Both the position numbers and the translations under genes were made by a program. Shown piece after piece: positions 34,727 to 44,335 of a stretch of DNA of 64,000 nt (its first letter is position 1; every line of letters starts with the position of its first letter). The notes below the pieces were generated by a model. The model worked only from the letters and a program-made list of their open reading frames with translations, was not told the origin of the DNA and searched no databases. Where the stretch lies: positions 372,001 to 436,000 of the forward strand of contig CAVPOO010000015.1 of the NCBI GenBank assembly GCA_963707015.1. Reading direction: 5' to 3'. The DNA comes from CAVPOO01 sp963707015 (GTDB taxonomy: Bacteria > Pseudomonadota > Gammaproteobacteria > Thiohalobacterales > Thiohalobacteraceae).

Positions 34727-35764
34727 CTAGCCTCCGGTCGCGCTCATGTGCCGGAGAATGACCGGCTGGCCGGTCAGGCTGAAGTCATGCCCCTTCGGTT
34801 TGATGGCCATCGAGGCACGGATAGCCTGCTTGAGCGACTCCCTGTTGCCGGGCTGGGAACGAATCACCTGCCGCAGGTCGACAGAGTGTTCCTGTCCGAG
34901 GCACAGCAGCAGACGCCCTTCGGTTGTCAGGCGTACGCGATTGCAGCTCGCGCAAAAGTTGTGGCTATGCGGGGAAATAAAGCCGATCTTGGTATCGGTA
35001 TCTGCGACTCTGAAATAGCGGGCCGGGCCGCCGGACTGTTCCGTTGTATCGAGCAGCGCAACATGCTTTTCCAGCTCGGCCTTCAGTTCATCACTGGACA
35101 AGTAGGCATCGGCGCGGCTGTGATCGCCGATATCGCCCAAAGGCATCTCTTCAATGAAGGCGATATCCAGCGACCGCTCGATCGCGAAACGAACCAGGTC
35201 CAGGGCCTCGTCATGATTACGGTTCCTGAGCAGGACGGAATTGATGCGGATACGGTTGAAGCCGGCCTCGCGCGCTGCCTGAATGCCTTTCAATACGGTC
35301 TCCAGATCACCAGTCCGCGTCAACTGGCGAAAGCGGTCGGCCTTAAGGCTGTCCAGGCTGATATTGAGGCGGGAAACGCCCGCGTCACGCAAGCGGTCAG
35401 CGAACTTGACAAGCTGAGAGCCGTTGGTGGTGAGCGTGAGCTCATGCAATCCGTTCGCGCGCCCAAGCTGCTCGAGGAGCCACATCACGTTACGCCGGAC
35501 CAGCGGTTCGCCGCCGGTAATACGGATTTTCGTTACGCCGAGTTCCACAAACGCGTGGGCTATTTCCGCAATTTCTTCCAAGGTGAGGACTCTTGCGCGG
35601 GGCACAAAGCGCATGTCTTCGCTCATGCAATACACGCAGCGGAAATCACAGCGGTCGGTGACGGAAATGCGCACGTAGCTGACCTGTCGACCAAAACGAT
35701 CGATCAGCTGCGTATCAGCTGGGGACAAGGAATCCTCGGCGGCACTAAAGGTGTTGTCAGGCAT
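34727..35764 (-). CDS. moaA: GTP 3',8-cyclase MoaA
   Basis: First enzyme of molybdenum cofactor synthesis, a radical SAM protein of 345 residues. The N-terminal cluster motif is CDFRCVYC and the C-terminal second cluster is FCASCNRVRLTTEGRLLLC. Glycine motif ITGGEPLVRR binds SAM. The very C-terminus is GG as required in this family. It is first in the minus-strand pair moaA-fdhD and is divergent from the DUF3305 gene. Confidence 0.96.
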   Translation of the reverse strand: MPDNTFSAAEDSLSPADTQLIDRFGRQVSYVRISVTDRCDFRCVYCMSEDMRFVPRARVLTLEEIAEIAHAFVELGVTKIRITGGEPLVRRNVMWLLEQLGRANGLHELTLTTNGSQLVKFADRLRDAGVSRLNISLDSLKADRFRQLTRTGDLETVLKGIQAAREAGFNRIRINSVLLRNRNHDEALDLVRFAIERSLDIAFIEEMPLGDIGDHSRADAYLSSDELKAELEKHVALLDTTEQSGGPARYFRVADTDTKIGFISPHSHNFCASCNRVRLTTEGRLLLCLGQEHSVDLRQVIRSQPGNRESLKQAIRASMAIKPKGHDFSLTGQPVILRHMSATGG

Positions 35765-35832
35765 GTGTCCCTGTACTAGGCTTGGGTTAGTTTGAAACCG
35801 ATTGGCTTAAATCTAGCACATTCGACACCACA

Positions 35833-36369
35833 GTGGACAAGATCCCTACAGAACCGGCGGATTCAGCTGGTGATGATCAATTAGCCTCTTGCCGTCCGGT
35901 TTCGGTCATCGTCAGCTACCATGACGTAAGCGGAAATCCGTGGGTCTCGGGTCGCTGGGATGTAATGGGTGCAGTCGCCGGAAAGACCGGCGATACTGTC
36001 GGGCGGAAACTGATCCGTGACGACGGTGGCGCGCGCGCGTATCTCTGCTCGGGTCTGCGTGTGGCGCTCTACAGGGATGATGCGGACAGCTACTACTTCA
36101 ACCTGATGGGCGAGAAACCCAGTCTCTTCGTGATCTGCCGGCAGGAAGCCGGTGGGGCGCTGCAACCGGCTCTGCTCACACTGAGCTACGACGAGGCAGT
36201 CTCCCACATGGAGGTTGACGATCCCGTATACTCGGTGCCCATGCCGCCCGAGATCTACCGCTGGGTAGAGAGATTCGTTCTCACGCACTATGTGCCCGAG
36301 AAGAAGAAGAAGCGTAAACGTGACCACTGGAAGGAGGCTGCCGGCAATGGCAGATTCAGGGGACACTAG
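35833..36369 (+). CDS. DUF3305 family protein of the formate dehydrogenase cluster
   Basis: A 178-residue cytoplasmic protein recognised as DUF3305, found beside formate dehydrogenase genes. Conserved-looking stretches are SVIVSYHDVSGNPWVSGRWD and MPPEIYRWVERFVLTHYVPE, ending in a lysine/arginine-rich tail (KKKKRKRDHWKE). A role in Fdh maturation is assumed from context; the biochemical function is unknown. It starts at GTG 35833 with no clear ribosome-binding site. Its end overlaps the next gene by 23 bp, which places it first in the operon. Confidence 0.82.
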   Translation: MDKIPTEPADSAGDDQLASCRPVSVIVSYHDVSGNPWVSGRWDVMGAVAGKTGDTVGRKLIRDDGGARAYLCSGLRVALYRDDADSYYFNLMGEKPSLFVICRQEAGGALQPALLTLSYDEAVSHMEVDDPVYSVPMPPEIYRWVERFVLTHYVPEKKKKRKRDHWKEAAGNGRFRGH

Positions 36370-36937
36370 GCGCGTGACATCCCCCGGTGATCTTGACGGC
36401 GATGAGAATCCACTGCAACGCTGGTCACGGCGTAAACTTGCGGCCCGCCAGAAAGACGCGAGTGCGGTATCCAAAGAAGACCCGTCTTCGCCGGCCGCTG
36501 AGGCAAGCGAGGCGCCCGCGCAGGCACCCGGGTCGAAATTGTCAGATGCCGATATGCCGCCCTTGGAATCACTCGGGGAAGAGTCGGATTACAGTGGCTT
36601 TTTCTCACCCGAGGTCAGTGAGGAACTGCGCCGACTGGCCCTGCGCAAGCTTTTTCATCTGCCTGCTTTCAACGTGCGTGATGGTCTGGATGACTATGAT
36701 GAGGACTTCACCCAGTTTGCGAAACTTGGCAACGTGATCACGCATGAAATGCAGCGAGGTCTGCAACTGGCCAGGAGGCGGCTGGAAGAGGCGGGCACTG
36801 ATGCGACCTCGGCAGCCGACAAACAGCCCAATGTGAGTGATGCAGAACCGGCGGCGGAGGCTTCTGGCAGCGGGGAAACCGCGGCTTGCGAGGCGCCGGA
36901 GAGCATCGGCGTGCGTGCCGATGAGGGAGCCGGCTAG
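36347..36937 (+). CDS. DUF3306 family protein of the formate dehydrogenase cluster
   Basis: A 196-residue protein recognised as DUF3306. An N-terminal basic motif NPLQRWSRRKLAARQ is followed by an acidic low-complexity linker, a conserved LRRLALRKLFHLPAFNVRD and GLDDYDEDFTQF region, and another low-complexity tail. AAGGAGG lies nine bases before the ATG, inside the end of the DUF3305 gene. The pair DUF3305-DUF3306 accompanies Fdh operons; molecular role unknown. Confidence 0.85.
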   Translation: MADSGDTRRVTSPGDLDGDENPLQRWSRRKLAARQKDASAVSKEDPSSPAAEASEAPAQAPGSKLSDADMPPLESLGEESDYSGFFSPEVSEELRRLALRKLFHLPAFNVRDGLDDYDEDFTQFAKLGNVITHEMQRGLQLARRRLEEAGTDATSAADKQPNVSDAEPAAEASGSGETAACEAPESIGVRADEGAG

Positions 36938-38651
36938 CTTGGCGGAAGACCTGCCGGTATCGACAACCGAGGTTCAGGCCAGGGCTGCAGCCCTGGCCGC
37001 ATTCAGCGCCGTACAGAGTGAGCCCGTCGCCGTTGTCTCGTTTGCCTCTGCAGGCCATTTGCTCGTGATTGGCGAGGCAGCAATCGCCGCAGAGGCCATC
37101 GCGCGGCTTCCGGTAACGATCGATTGCCTGGTCCTGTCGCCCGTGCCTGTGGACGGTACCGGGGCAGCACCTGCCGCTCGAATCGAGACGACGGAGAACG
37201 TCACCGTGATGCGTGCGGTTGTTGTACGGGTGACAGGCCACCTTGGCGCGTTCCTGGTTACCGTGAAAACGCCTGCGGGCGAGCGTAATCTGCCTGAGGC
37301 CCTGGGAGATCCTCAACGATCGATCGATCTGGTGCTGGATCTGACCGATGAGCCGTTTATTCGCTCGGAGATACTGCCGATCGGGTACTATGCGCCCGGC
37401 GGTGAGCATGCCGCGCTGGCGCGGGCTGTCCAGGAGATACCCGGCCTGGTTGGGGAGTTCGAGAAACCGCAATACTTCCGGTATGACCCCGATATCTGTG
37501 CCCACGCACGCAGCGGGATCGTTGCCTGCCGCCGTTGCCTCGACGCCTGTCCGGCCGGTTCGATTTCCTCCCTGGGTGATCGTATAACGGTGGACAGTAA
37601 TCTGTGTCAGGGGGTTGGCGTCTGTGCCACGGCTTGTCCGACGGGCGCCATCCGCTATGCGTATCCACCTGCCGTGGACACGCTGGCTGGGATTCGCAAG
37701 GCATTGGCGTGCTATCGCGCCGCCGGCGGGTCCCGACCGGCGTTGCTTTTCTACGCCGATGAGCCGCCGCGCAATTTACTTGGCCATGAGCGCCCCCGCT
37801 TGCCGGGGCATGTCATTCCGCTTGCAGTCGAAGAAGTCGGCAGCGTTGGCATGGAGGTGTGGCTTGCCAGCCTTGCCTACGGCGCTGCCCATGTGATTCT
37901 GCTGGCAGGGAGCGACATGCCCGGATCCTGCCGGCGCGAACTTGAGGCGCAGTTAACCTTTGCGCACGCTCTGCTCGAAGGTATGGGTTATCCAGCCGAA
38001 TCTGTGCAACTGATCACTGCAGACGCAGCCCCGGAACGTGCGATGGAACTGGAGGCCTTGAGTTCGGGAGTGGAAATTTCGCCGGCCAGTTTCGCCGCCC
38101 TGGACGAAAAACGCACTGTCCTGAAACTGGCGATTGAATACCTGTTTGAGCACGCGCCAGCCCCGCGGCCCCTGATATCGCTGCCGGCCGGTGCGCCTTT
38201 CGGCGAGGTCTGGTTTGAGGCGAGTCGCTGCACGCTGTGCCTGGCGTGTGCGTCGCAGTGTCCTGGTGGTGCCCTCCTGCCCGGCGGTGATGTGCCGCAG
38301 TTAAGCTTCATCGAGGACAACTGTGTCCAGTGTGGCATGTGCGCGCGTACCTGCCCGGAGGATGCGATCGGGCCATCGCCTCGCTATCTGTTCGCACGCG
38401 AGCCCAGACAACAGCGCCGGCTGCTCAAGGAGGAGGCCCCGTTCCTGTGCATACGCTGTGGCAAGCCGTTCGCGACCCGCAGCGTCATTGACCGGATGGT
38501 GGTGAAGTTGCGGGCCCACCCCATGTTCCAGGGGGATGCCCTCGAGCGCCTTCGCATGTGTGAAGATTGTCGCGTCAGGGATATTTACGATCAGGAGGAT
38601 GACACAGACCCAGCGATTCACAGCACAAAGGGGCAAACACATGGCCCCTGA
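36921..38651 (+). CDS. Polyferredoxin-like 4Fe-4S protein of the formate dehydrogenase cluster
   Basis: A 576-residue protein with four 4Fe-4S ferredoxin motifs: ICAHARSGIVACRRCLDACP, CQGVGVCATACP, CTLCLACASQC and CVQCGMCARTCPEDAI. More cysteines near the end (CIRCGKP, CEDCRVRDI) suggest another metal site. The region between the second and third motifs resembles the HdrA/MvhD-type alpha/beta fold. It may pass electrons to or from Fdh or help load its clusters. The ATG at 36921 overlaps the DUF3306 gene by 17 bp; a TTG at 36939 with GAGGGA upstream is an alternative start. Confidence 0.83.
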   Translation: MREPASLAEDLPVSTTEVQARAAALAAFSAVQSEPVAVVSFASAGHLLVIGEAAIAAEAIARLPVTIDCLVLSPVPVDGTGAAPAARIETTENVTVMRAVVVRVTGHLGAFLVTVKTPAGERNLPEALGDPQRSIDLVLDLTDEPFIRSEILPIGYYAPGGEHAALARAVQEIPGLVGEFEKPQYFRYDPDICAHARSGIVACRRCLDACPAGSISSLGDRITVDSNLCQGVGVCATACPTGAIRYAYPPAVDTLAGIRKALACYRAAGGSRPALLFYADEPPRNLLGHERPRLPGHVIPLAVEEVGSVGMEVWLASLAYGAAHVILLAGSDMPGSCRRELEAQLTFAHALLEGMGYPAESVQLITADAAPERAMELEALSSGVEISPASFAALDEKRTVLKLAIEYLFEHAPAPRPLISLPAGAPFGEVWFEASRCTLCLACASQCPGGALLPGGDVPQLSFIEDNCVQCGMCARTCPEDAIGPSPRYLFAREPRQQRRLLKEEAPFLCIRCGKPFATRSVIDRMVVKLRAHPMFQGDALERLRMCEDCRVRDIYDQEDDTDPAIHSTKGQTHGP

Positions 38652-39261
38652 TACGCGGCGACCCGCTGCGGAAGACCCCATAAGCATCGAAGAGCAATCA
38701 CGCGCCGATCTCTATCGCTTGCTTGGCGCATTACTGGCCGCGGCGCCAGGCGAGGAGGTGCTCAGCCTGGTGCAAGGCCTGCACGGTTACACAGGGGGCG
38801 CTTCCAGCCCCCTGATTGAGGCCGTTGGCGATCTCAAGCGGGCTGCGGAGACGGCAAGTGTCGAATCGTTAGGCGCCGAATATTATAGACTTTTCATTGG
38901 CCTCGGTCGCGGTGAGCTGGTGCCGTACGCGTCCTGGTACCTGACGGGTTATCTGATGGAAAAGCCGCTGGCAGCGTTGCGTCAGCAACTGCAGCGGATA
39001 GGAATCGAGCGGCAGGCGGCGATTTCCGAGCCGGAGGACCACGTCGCCGCGCTGTGCGAGGTCATGGGGATGATAATCTGCGAAAATGTACTACAGTTTA
39101 ATGAGCAGAAAACCTTTTTCGACGCCTATATCGCTTCATGGATGGGACGGTTTTTCGCCGACCTGAGGCAGGCAGAGGCGGCCGTTTTTTATTCCGCCGT
39201 GGGGGCGTTGGGAGAAAGGTTCATGGGCGTCGAAACGACGTACTTTGCCATGCCAGCCTAG
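38641..39261 (+). CDS. TorD/DmsD-family chaperone of the formate dehydrogenase
   Basis: A 206-residue all-helical protein of the TorD family (ADLYRLLGALLAAAPGEEV, EYYRLFIGLGRGELVPYASW, AALCEVMGMII, ASWMGRFFADL). These chaperones bind Tat signal peptides and hold the apo molybdoenzyme until the cofactor is inserted. The client is presumably the Fdh alpha subunit two genes downstream. AAGGGG lies seven bases before the ATG, which overlaps the polyferredoxin stop by 11 bp. Confidence 0.9.
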   Translation: MAPDTRRPAAEDPISIEEQSRADLYRLLGALLAAAPGEEVLSLVQGLHGYTGGASSPLIEAVGDLKRAAETASVESLGAEYYRLFIGLGRGELVPYASWYLTGYLMEKPLAALRQQLQRIGIERQAAISEPEDHVAALCEVMGMIICENVLQFNEQKTFFDAYIASWMGRFFADLRQAEAAVFYSAVGALGERFMGVETTYFAMPA

Positions 39262-39302
39262 GCGAAAGAGTTTGGACAGATAATCGGGAAATGGAGGGTA
39301 TG

Positions 39303-39512
39303 ATGAAAGCTAAACTGTTGCCGGGGGAAGCCAGACGGGATTTCCTCAAAGGGGTCGTCGCGGCGGGCGGTTCGGCAGTGTTGCTGACCTCCATCACACA
39401 GACCGCACAGGCCGAGCACGGGGACGCCGGCACGCCGGATTCATCTGTCGATTCGCGGGGTTATCAGGAGACTCCGCATGTTCGGGCGTATTACGCCAGC
39501 GCACGTAGCTAG
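39303..39512 (+). CDS. Small Tat-signal protein of formate dehydrogenase regions (TIGR02811-like)
   Basis: A 69-residue protein. A twin-arginine signal ARRDFLKGVVAAGGSAVLL is followed by AQA and a short mature tail with SRGYQETPHVRAYYASAR. This fits the small Tat-target family found just upstream of Fdh alpha genes. The mature part is only about 35 residues, so it may act as a small subunit or an assembly factor. GGAGG precedes the ATG at 39303; earlier in-frame ATGs at 39291 and 39300 are too close to it. Confidence 0.85.
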   Translation: MKAKLLPGEARRDFLKGVVAAGGSAVLLTSITQTAQAEHGDAGTPDSSVDSRGYQETPHVRAYYASARS

Positions 39513-39562
39513 CGCGGCATGGCAGCTAACGGTGCCAGAAGCACAGAGGTCGAAACCGGCGC

Positions 39563-39597
39563 CTGGGTAGTCTGCGAGCTCGCGCGTGTCTACCCAG
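39563..39597 (+). promoter_or_regulatory. Hairpin between the small Tat gene and the Fdh alpha gene
   Basis: CTGGGTAG (39563-39570) pairs with CTACCCAG (39590-39597), and the loop contains the palindrome GCGAGCTCGC. It lies 6 bp before the AAGGAG of the Fdh alpha gene. It may be a processing or stability element that sets unequal expression of the two genes. Confidence 0.4.
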
Positions 39598-39617
39598 CGG
39601 ATTAAGGAGTCAAGTCC

Positions 39618-42536
39618 ATGAAACTGGTCAGGAAACAGCCATCAACACCCGATCGTCAAGCGGATTTTCACGCACCCCGCAGGACCGAACGCACCATGAA
39701 TCGCCGCGAGTTCCTGCAGCGCTCGGGGATTACCGTGAGCGGCGTGGCGGCAGTCAGTGCCTTGCCGTTTTCCATGGTAAAAAAGGCGGCAGCGACGACC
39801 GAGCCGTCAAGCGGTGGAGAGACCAAGCAGGTCCGGACCGTCTGCACGCATTGCTCGGTGGGTTGTGGCATCTACGCCGAGGTGAAGAATGGTGTGTGGA
39901 CAGGCCAGGAGCCGGCCTTTGATCACCCCTTCAATCGTGGCGCCCATTGTGCCAAGGGTGCCTCGGTGCGTGAGCACGGGCATGGTGAGCGCCGTCTAAA
40001 ATACCCGACCAAGCTGGTCAATGGCGAGTGGCAGCGGGTCTCCTGGGAGGAAGCGGTTAACGAGATCGGCGACAAGATGCTCGCCATACGTGAGCAATCC
40101 GGCCCGGACTCGGTGTACTGGCTGGGATCAGCGAAGCATAACAACGAGCAGGCGTACCTTTTTCGCAAGTTCGCCGCCTTCTGGGGTACCAATAACGTAG
40201 ACCATCAGGCACGTATCTGTCATTCCACGACGGTTGCCGGGGTAGCCAATACCTGGGGCTACGGTGCGATGACCAATTCCTACAACGATATCCATAACAG
40301 TCAGGCGATGCTGGTTATTGGCGGGAACCCCACCGAAGCGCACCCGGTGGCGATGCAGCACCTGTTTCTTGCCAAAGAGCGTAACAAGGCGCCGCTGATC
40401 GTGATTGATCCGCGCTTTACGCGCACAGCCGCCCATGCCGACCTTTACATGCGTATTCGCCCCGGTACCGACGTGCCCGTGGTCTGGGGGATGCTCTGGC
40501 ACATTTTCGAGAACGGCTGGGAAGACCAGGGCTTCATCCGCCAGCGTGTCTACGGAATGGATGAGGTACGTCAGGAGGTTGCCAAATGGACGCCTGATGA
40601 GGTGGAACGTGTCAGCGGCGTTCCTGAGGAGACGGTCAAACGTGCCGCCAAGCTCATGGCCGAGAACCGCCCCGGCACCTTCATCTGGTGCATGGGTGGC
40701 ACCCAGCACACCATTGGTAACAACAACACGCGAGCCTACTGCATCTTCCAGCTTGCCCTGGGCAATCTGGGGGTGAGCGGCGGGGGCACGAATATCTTCC
40801 GGGGCCACGACAACGTACAGGGCGCGACCGATCTCGGGGTTCTCAGCGATACCTTGCCGGGTTATTACGGTCTCGCCGAGGGTGCCTGGAAACACTGGGC
40901 AAAGGTCTGGGATGTGGATTACGACTGGCTGGTGACCCGCTTCGACAGGGAGGAGCGTGCGGGCGAGTACTTCGGGGAATACGGCAGTGACGCGCCCACG
41001 ATTGAATCCATGACTCAGAAGGGGATCCCGGTTTCCCGATGGATAGACGGTGTGCTGGAGGCAAAGGACAAGATCGCGCAGAAGGATAACGTGCGCGCCA
41101 TGGTTTTCTGGGGACATGCGCCCAACAGTCAGACGCGTGGCCCGGAGATGAAAGATGCCATGGAAAAGCTCGATTTGATGGTCATTGTCGATCCCTATCC
41201 CACGGTCAGTGCAGTGATGAGCGATCGCAAGGACGGGGTCTATCTGCTGCCCGCGGCAACCCAGTTCGAGACCTATGGTTCGGTGACCGCGTCGAATCGC
41301 TCGCTGCAGTGGCGAGACAAGGTGATCGATCCCCTCTTCGAGTCAAAGCCTGATCACAACATCATGTATCTATTGGCGAAGAAGTTCGGATTCTCGGACG
41401 AGCTTTTCAAGAATATCCAGGTAAACGGTGACGAGCCGCTGATCGAGGATATTACCCGCGAGTTCAATAAAGGCATGTGGACCATCGGATACACGGGGCA
41501 AAGCCCGGAGCGTCTCAAGGAACATCAGCAGAACTGGCATACCTTTGACTTCACCACCTTGCAGGCCAAGGGTGGCCCGGCGCATGGCGACTTCTACGGG
41601 ATGCCGTGGCCATGCTGGGGCACGGCGGAGATGAAACACCCCGGTACCGCGAACCTGTATGACACCAGCAAATCGGTTGCCGAAGGCGGCCTGACCTTCC
41701 GGGCGAGATTTGGCGTTGAGCGAGACGGCGTCAGCCTGCTCGCAGACGGCTCGTACGGGAAAGGGTCGGAGATCAAGGATGGCTATCCCGAGTTCACCGC
41801 TGACGTGCTCAAGAACCTTGGGTGGTGGGATGACCTGACCGATGATGAAAAGGCGCTGGCCGAAGGCACGAACTGGAAGACCGACTTGTCCGGCGGAATC
41901 CAGCGTGTGGCTATCAAACACGGCTGTTCTCCCTTTGGCAACGCCAAGGCCCGCTGTGTCGTCTGGACGTTCCCCGATCCGGTACCGGTGCATCGGGAAC
42001 CGCTCTATACGAGCCGGCGCGATCTGGTCGAGAAATATCCGACCTACGAGGACCGTAAGGACTTCTTCCGTTTGCCGACACGCTATGAATCTATTCAGGC
42101 GAAGGACTATACGAACGACTACCCCTTGATTATGACCAGTGGACGCCTCGTGGAATATGAAGGCGGTGGCGACGAAACGCGCTCCAATCCCTGGCTGGCC
42201 GAATTGCAGCAGAACATGTTTGCAGAAATCAACATCGTTGACGCAAACAATGCCGGTATCAAGGCGGGTGACATGATATGGCTTGAGGGCCCCGAGGGCG
42301 GTCGTATCAAGGTGATGGCCAAGGTTACCGACGAGGGCATTGCGCCGGGCGTTGTGTGGCTGCCTTTCCACTTTGGCGGCCACTTCCAAGGCAGGGATTT
42401 GCGAGACAAGTATCCCAAGGGAAGCGATCCCTATGTGTTGGGTGAGGCATGCAATACTGCCTTCACCTATGGGTATGATTCAGTAACCGCAATGCAGGAG
42501 ACCAAGTGCTCGCTGTGCCGGATCAGCCGGGCTTAA
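39618..42536 (+). CDS. fdhA: Formate dehydrogenase alpha (catalytic molybdopterin) subunit, cysteine type
   Basis: Oxidises formate to carbon dioxide in the periplasm, 972 residues. The Tat signal NRREFLQRSGITVSG begins near residue 28 after an extended basic N-terminus. The N-terminal 4Fe-4S site is CTHCSVGC with a fourth Cys in GAHCAKG. The molybdenum ligand in ARICHSTT is a cysteine (Cys201, codon TGT), so this is the Cys form, not a selenoprotein. GGNPTEAHPVA and the C-terminal SGRLVEYEGGGDETRSNPW are typical. AAGGAG precedes the chosen ATG. FdhA, B and C follow in one operon. Confidence 0.95.
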   Translation: MKLVRKQPSTPDRQADFHAPRRTERTMNRREFLQRSGITVSGVAAVSALPFSMVKKAAATTEPSSGGETKQVRTVCTHCSVGCGIYAEVKNGVWTGQEPAFDHPFNRGAHCAKGASVREHGHGERRLKYPTKLVNGEWQRVSWEEAVNEIGDKMLAIREQSGPDSVYWLGSAKHNNEQAYLFRKFAAFWGTNNVDHQARICHSTTVAGVANTWGYGAMTNSYNDIHNSQAMLVIGGNPTEAHPVAMQHLFLAKERNKAPLIVIDPRFTRTAAHADLYMRIRPGTDVPVVWGMLWHIFENGWEDQGFIRQRVYGMDEVRQEVAKWTPDEVERVSGVPEETVKRAAKLMAENRPGTFIWCMGGTQHTIGNNNTRAYCIFQLALGNLGVSGGGTNIFRGHDNVQGATDLGVLSDTLPGYYGLAEGAWKHWAKVWDVDYDWLVTRFDREERAGEYFGEYGSDAPTIESMTQKGIPVSRWIDGVLEAKDKIAQKDNVRAMVFWGHAPNSQTRGPEMKDAMEKLDLMVIVDPYPTVSAVMSDRKDGVYLLPAATQFETYGSVTASNRSLQWRDKVIDPLFESKPDHNIMYLLAKKFGFSDELFKNIQVNGDEPLIEDITREFNKGMWTIGYTGQSPERLKEHQQNWHTFDFTTLQAKGGPAHGDFYGMPWPCWGTAEMKHPGTANLYDTSKSVAEGGLTFRARFGVERDGVSLLADGSYGKGSEIKDGYPEFTADVLKNLGWWDDLTDDEKALAEGTNWKTDLSGGIQRVAIKHGCSPFGNAKARCVVWTFPDPVPVHREPLYTSRRDLVEKYPTYEDRKDFFRLPTRYESIQAKDYTNDYPLIMTSGRLVEYEGGGDETRSNPWLAELQQNMFAEINIVDANNAGIKAGDMIWLEGPEGGRIKVMAKVTDEGIAPGVVWLPFHFGGHFQGRDLRDKYPKGSDPYVLGEACNTAFTYGYDSVTAMQETKCSLCRISRA

Positions 42537-42549
42537 GGAGGGGAATGCG

Positions 42550-43188
42550 ATGGCTCGAATGAAATTTCTCTGTGACGCACAGCGCTGCATCGAATGTAAC
42601 GGTTGTGTAACTGCGTGCAAGAACGAAAACGAAGTACCGTGGGGTGTGAACCGCCGGCGCGTTGTGACCATAAACGACGGCCAGCCTGGTGAACGGTCCA
42701 TGTCGGTCGCCTGCATGCATTGTTCCGATGCGCCCTGCGCCGCCGTATGTCCCGTTGACTGTTTCTATACGACGGACGATGGTGTCGTGCTGCATGACAA
42801 GGATATCTGCATAGGTTGCGGGTACTGCTTCTATGCCTGTCCCTTCGGCGCTCCGCAGTTCCCGAGGGATGGCGCCTTCGGGACACGCGGTAAGATGGAT
42901 AAGTGTACGTTCTGCGGCGGTGGTCCATTGCCCGACAACTCGGCAGAAGAGTACGCGAAGTATGGAAGTAACCGTCTCGCTGAGGGTAAGCTGCCACTCT
43001 GTGCGGAAATGTGTGCCACCAAGGCGCTGCTTGCGGGAGATGGTGACGTGGTCTCTGATATCTATCGCGAGCGGATAACTTACCGCGGGTCTGGAACACT
43101 GGCTTGGGGGTGGGGCGTGGCATACGGCAAACAGGGTATCCGGCAGGGGGGCGGGCTGGAAGGTCGCTCATCTGACAAAACTGAATAG
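42550..43188 (+). CDS. fdhB: Formate dehydrogenase beta (iron-sulfur) subunit
   Basis: Electron-transfer subunit, 212 residues, with four 4Fe-4S motifs: CIECNGCVTACKNEN, CMHCSDAPCAAVCP, CIGCGYCFYACPFGAP and a CTFCGGG ... CAEMCATKAL set. It lacks the long C-terminal membrane helix of E. coli FdnH, so attachment to the membrane must come from the gamma subunit. A GGAGGGG site lies just before its ATG, 14 bp after the alpha gene. Confidence 0.95.
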   Translation: MARMKFLCDAQRCIECNGCVTACKNENEVPWGVNRRRVVTINDGQPGERSMSVACMHCSDAPCAAVCPVDCFYTTDDGVVLHDKDICIGCGYCFYACPFGAPQFPRDGAFGTRGKMDKCTFCGGGPLPDNSAEEYAKYGSNRLAEGKLPLCAEMCATKALLAGDGDVVSDIYRERITYRGSGTLAWGWGVAYGKQGIRQGGGLEGRSSDKTE

Positions 43189-43288
43189 ACGAGCCATCCC
43201 CGGACATTAGCGTCGTGATATTACCTGTCTTGGCGGAGAGCGTGGGAAGCCCTGCGGCTGCCGTTATTGCTCAAGGGAGGAGTCTGCC

Positions 43289-44335
43289 ATGAATGTTCAG
43301 CACCGCCGCCTGATGATGCGGACACTGGTGTTGTCTGTTGTTATTGCCCTTGTGCTGCCTTTGATTCCCTACGCCTGGTCGTCTCTCGAGAACGGCGCCG
43401 TGCCGAATCCCGGCACCCAGCTTTGGCGCGACGTTCGACAGCGTGACGGCGCAATGGTTGGCTCCACCCAGGTGGCGGGTGTCGATACAGGTGTCCTGAT
43501 CAATGCCTATGGTGAGCGTTGGCGTCACTATAGGATGAACGAGCTGGTTCCATATGGTGCCTACGCTATGGGCGGGGTGCTCGCCTTTATCGGTCTGTAT
43601 TTCCTGGTCAGGAGGCGAATGCGCATTGCAGGGGGACGCTCTGGCGAGAAGATGTTGCGTTTCACCCTGTTCCAGCGATGGGTGCATTGGAGCGCCGCGG
43701 TTCTTTTCCTTTTGCTGGCTTTGACAGGGCTGGTGCTGCTCTATGGCCGCTTTGTGCTGATCCCGTTGTTGGGGCCGCAGGGCTTTGGTGCAACTGCTGA
43801 GGTTTGCAAGTGGACACACAATATCTCTGGCCCTCTGTTCATCATAGCGATTACGGTAATGTTCATCACTTACCTGCCGGGCAATCTTCCCGCCTGGCGC
43901 GACATCAAGTGGGTGCTCAAGGGTGGTGGTTTCTTCGGTGGCCACGCTAGTGCGGGCCGTTATAATGCGGGAGAGAAGGCCTGGTTCTGGTCGACGTGCC
44001 TGTTGGGGCTGTTGCTGGGAATAAGCGGCGTGGTGCTTCTGGACCTCATCACCGTATTCGGGCAGGGGCGTGAGTTCATGGAATTTGCCCATGTCGTTCA
44101 CTCCGTGATTGCACTGTTCCTTATCTGCTTCTCTTTTGGCCACATGTATCTGGCTACAATCGGCATGGAAGGGGCGCTTGAGTCCATGACGACTGGTTTT
44201 GTGGACACCAATTGGGCCAAGGCTCACCATGACGTCTGGTATGAAGAGGAAATGGCAGAAACGTCCCGCAAGGTGAAAAGCCCCGTTTCTCGCAGTGGTA
44301 CTGCGCAGGTTGCAGAGCCGGATGTGGGCGGCTGA
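43289..44335 (+). CDS. fdhC: Formate dehydrogenase gamma (cytochrome b556) subunit
   Basis: Membrane diheme cytochrome b of the FdnI/FdoI family, 348 residues, which passes electrons from formate to the quinone pool. An additional N-terminal helix (about residues 9-30) and a periplasmic loop precede the four core helices. Candidate haem-ligand His residues appear in RWVHWSAAVLF, CKWTHNISGPLF, AHVVHSVIALF and SFGHMYLATIG. The ATG is preceded by GGGAGGAG. About 100 bp separates it from the beta gene. Confidence 0.93.
   Translation: MNVQHRRLMMRTLVLSVVIALVLPLIPYAWSSLENGAVPNPGTQLWRDVRQRDGAMVGSTQVAGVDTGVLINAYGERWRHYRMNELVPYGAYAMGGVLAFIGLYFLVRRRMRIAGGRSGEKMLRFTLFQRWVHWSAAVLFLLLALTGLVLLYGRFVLIPLLGPQGFGATAEVCKWTHNISGPLFIIAITVMFITYLPGNLPAWRDIKWVLKGGGFFGGHASAGRYNAGEKAWFWSTCLLGLLLGISGVVLLDLITVFGQGREFMEFAHVVHSVIALFLICFSFGHMYLATIGMEGALESMTTGFVDTNWAKAHHDVWYEEEMAETSRKVKSPVSRSGTAQVAEPDVGG

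Noticed and set aside
40212..40230. Selenocysteine at the formate dehydrogenase active site
   Set aside because: The codon is TGT (Cys201) and there is no in-frame TGA.
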